From CAIKMD01 sp036490955 (GTDB lineage Bacteria > Pseudomonadota > Alphaproteobacteria > ATCC43930 > CGMCC-115725), in assembly GCA_036490955.1 (NCBI GenBank), contig DASXCX010000230.1:1-39598 (forward strand): a stretch of 39,598 nucleotides of DNA, given 5' to 3'. Position 1 is the stretch's first letter; each line of letters starts with the position of its first letter. A model generated the notes under the pieces. That model did no database searches and had not been told where the DNA came from. It worked only from the letters and a program-made list of their open reading frames with translations. Of this stretch, positions 39,508 to 39,598 are shown one piece after another. The position numbers and the translations under genes were made by a program.

Positions 39508-39598
39508 TTAGGCCTTCATCAGGTCGGCTGCGCGATGGATCGCGCGGCGGAGACGCTCATAGGTGCCGCAGCGGCAGATATTCGTGATGTTGGCGTCG
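39508..39598 (-). CDS. (2Fe-2S) small subunit, C-terminal part (IorA-like)
   Basis: The minus-strand frame entering from the right edge ends at TAA 39508-39510. The visible 29 residues include DANITNICRCGTYERLRRAIH; CxCG is the last cluster-ligand pair of the C-terminal [2Fe-2S] domain found in IorA and other xanthine-dehydrogenase-type small subunits. It lies 12 bases before iorB, so it is one operon. The rest is outside the window. Confidence 0.88.
   Translation of the reverse strand, partial: DANITNICRCGTYERLRRAIHRAADLMKA

Overview
The window is GC-rich with strongly G/C-ending codons. It reads as the chromosome of an alphaproteobacterium, probably Hyphomicrobiales or a close relative. 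The evidence is the Flp pilin, CtrA-type TTAA-N7-TTAA sites, a DUF3891 protein, an IorAB-type molybdoenzyme and a 'PhnA-like' membrane protein with its microprotein neighbour. The first ~240 bases do not fit. They encode the C-terminus of MshC, a mycothiol enzyme of Actinobacteria, and meet the alphaproteobacterial sequence inside a ~27-base stretch that makes sense in both genes. I read this as an assembly chimera. No rRNA, tRNA, CRISPR array, IS element or phage gene is visible.

Layout. 1-1.1 kb: chimeric edge and small membrane proteins. 1.2-5.1 kb: LLM flavin oxidoreductase, class II aldolase with a clear terminator, two-module pentapeptide-repeat protein, VOC protein. 5.2-7.2 kb: Ada, preceded by a perfect Ada-box match and coupled to a 2OG-Fe(II) oxygenase; AlkB lies at 12.8 kb. 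7.6-12.5 kb: archaic (Csu-type) chaperone-usher pilus operon of major pilin, chaperone, usher and a two-domain tip protein that carries a one-base frameshift. 13.5-18.3 kb: PPP-type phosphatase, orphan substrate-binding protein convergent with a LysR regulator, APS-kinase-like protein, ICMT-like membrane protein, a small basic protein. 18.5-21.3 kb: Old Yellow Enzyme, DUF3891 and LOG-family genes.

21.6-31.4 kb is the most interesting part, a compact two-armed biosynthetic locus. Leftward arm: haem-oxygenase-fold (HDO-like) iron enzyme, free-standing ACP, acyl-adenylate ligase, SDR reductase. Rightward arm: MetY-like gamma-replacement enzyme, MetA-like homoserine acyltransferase, group II PLP decarboxylase, NRPS-type thioesterase. 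The arms diverge from a 218-base region with three perfect dyads and have overlapping or nearly touching genes. The parts suggest a carrier-bound, homoserine-derived gamma-substituted amino acid that is oxidised and then released, formally like the oxyvinylglycines. This product class is a hypothesis. A very-long-chain acyl-CoA synthetase lies beside the cluster.

31.4-39.6 kb: hypothetical genes, two small lipoproteins, a zinc-ribbon membrane protein, a second LLM oxidoreductase, a Flp pilin under a CtrA box and inside a nested dyad, a GT87-like membrane glycosyltransferase, and a Tat-exported IorB with its IorA partner cut by the window end.

Three perfect TTAA-N7-TTAA sites lie 42-50 bases upstream of start codons (Csu chaperone, small basic protein, Flp pilin). 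They suggest that two pilus systems and an unknown small protein share CtrA control.
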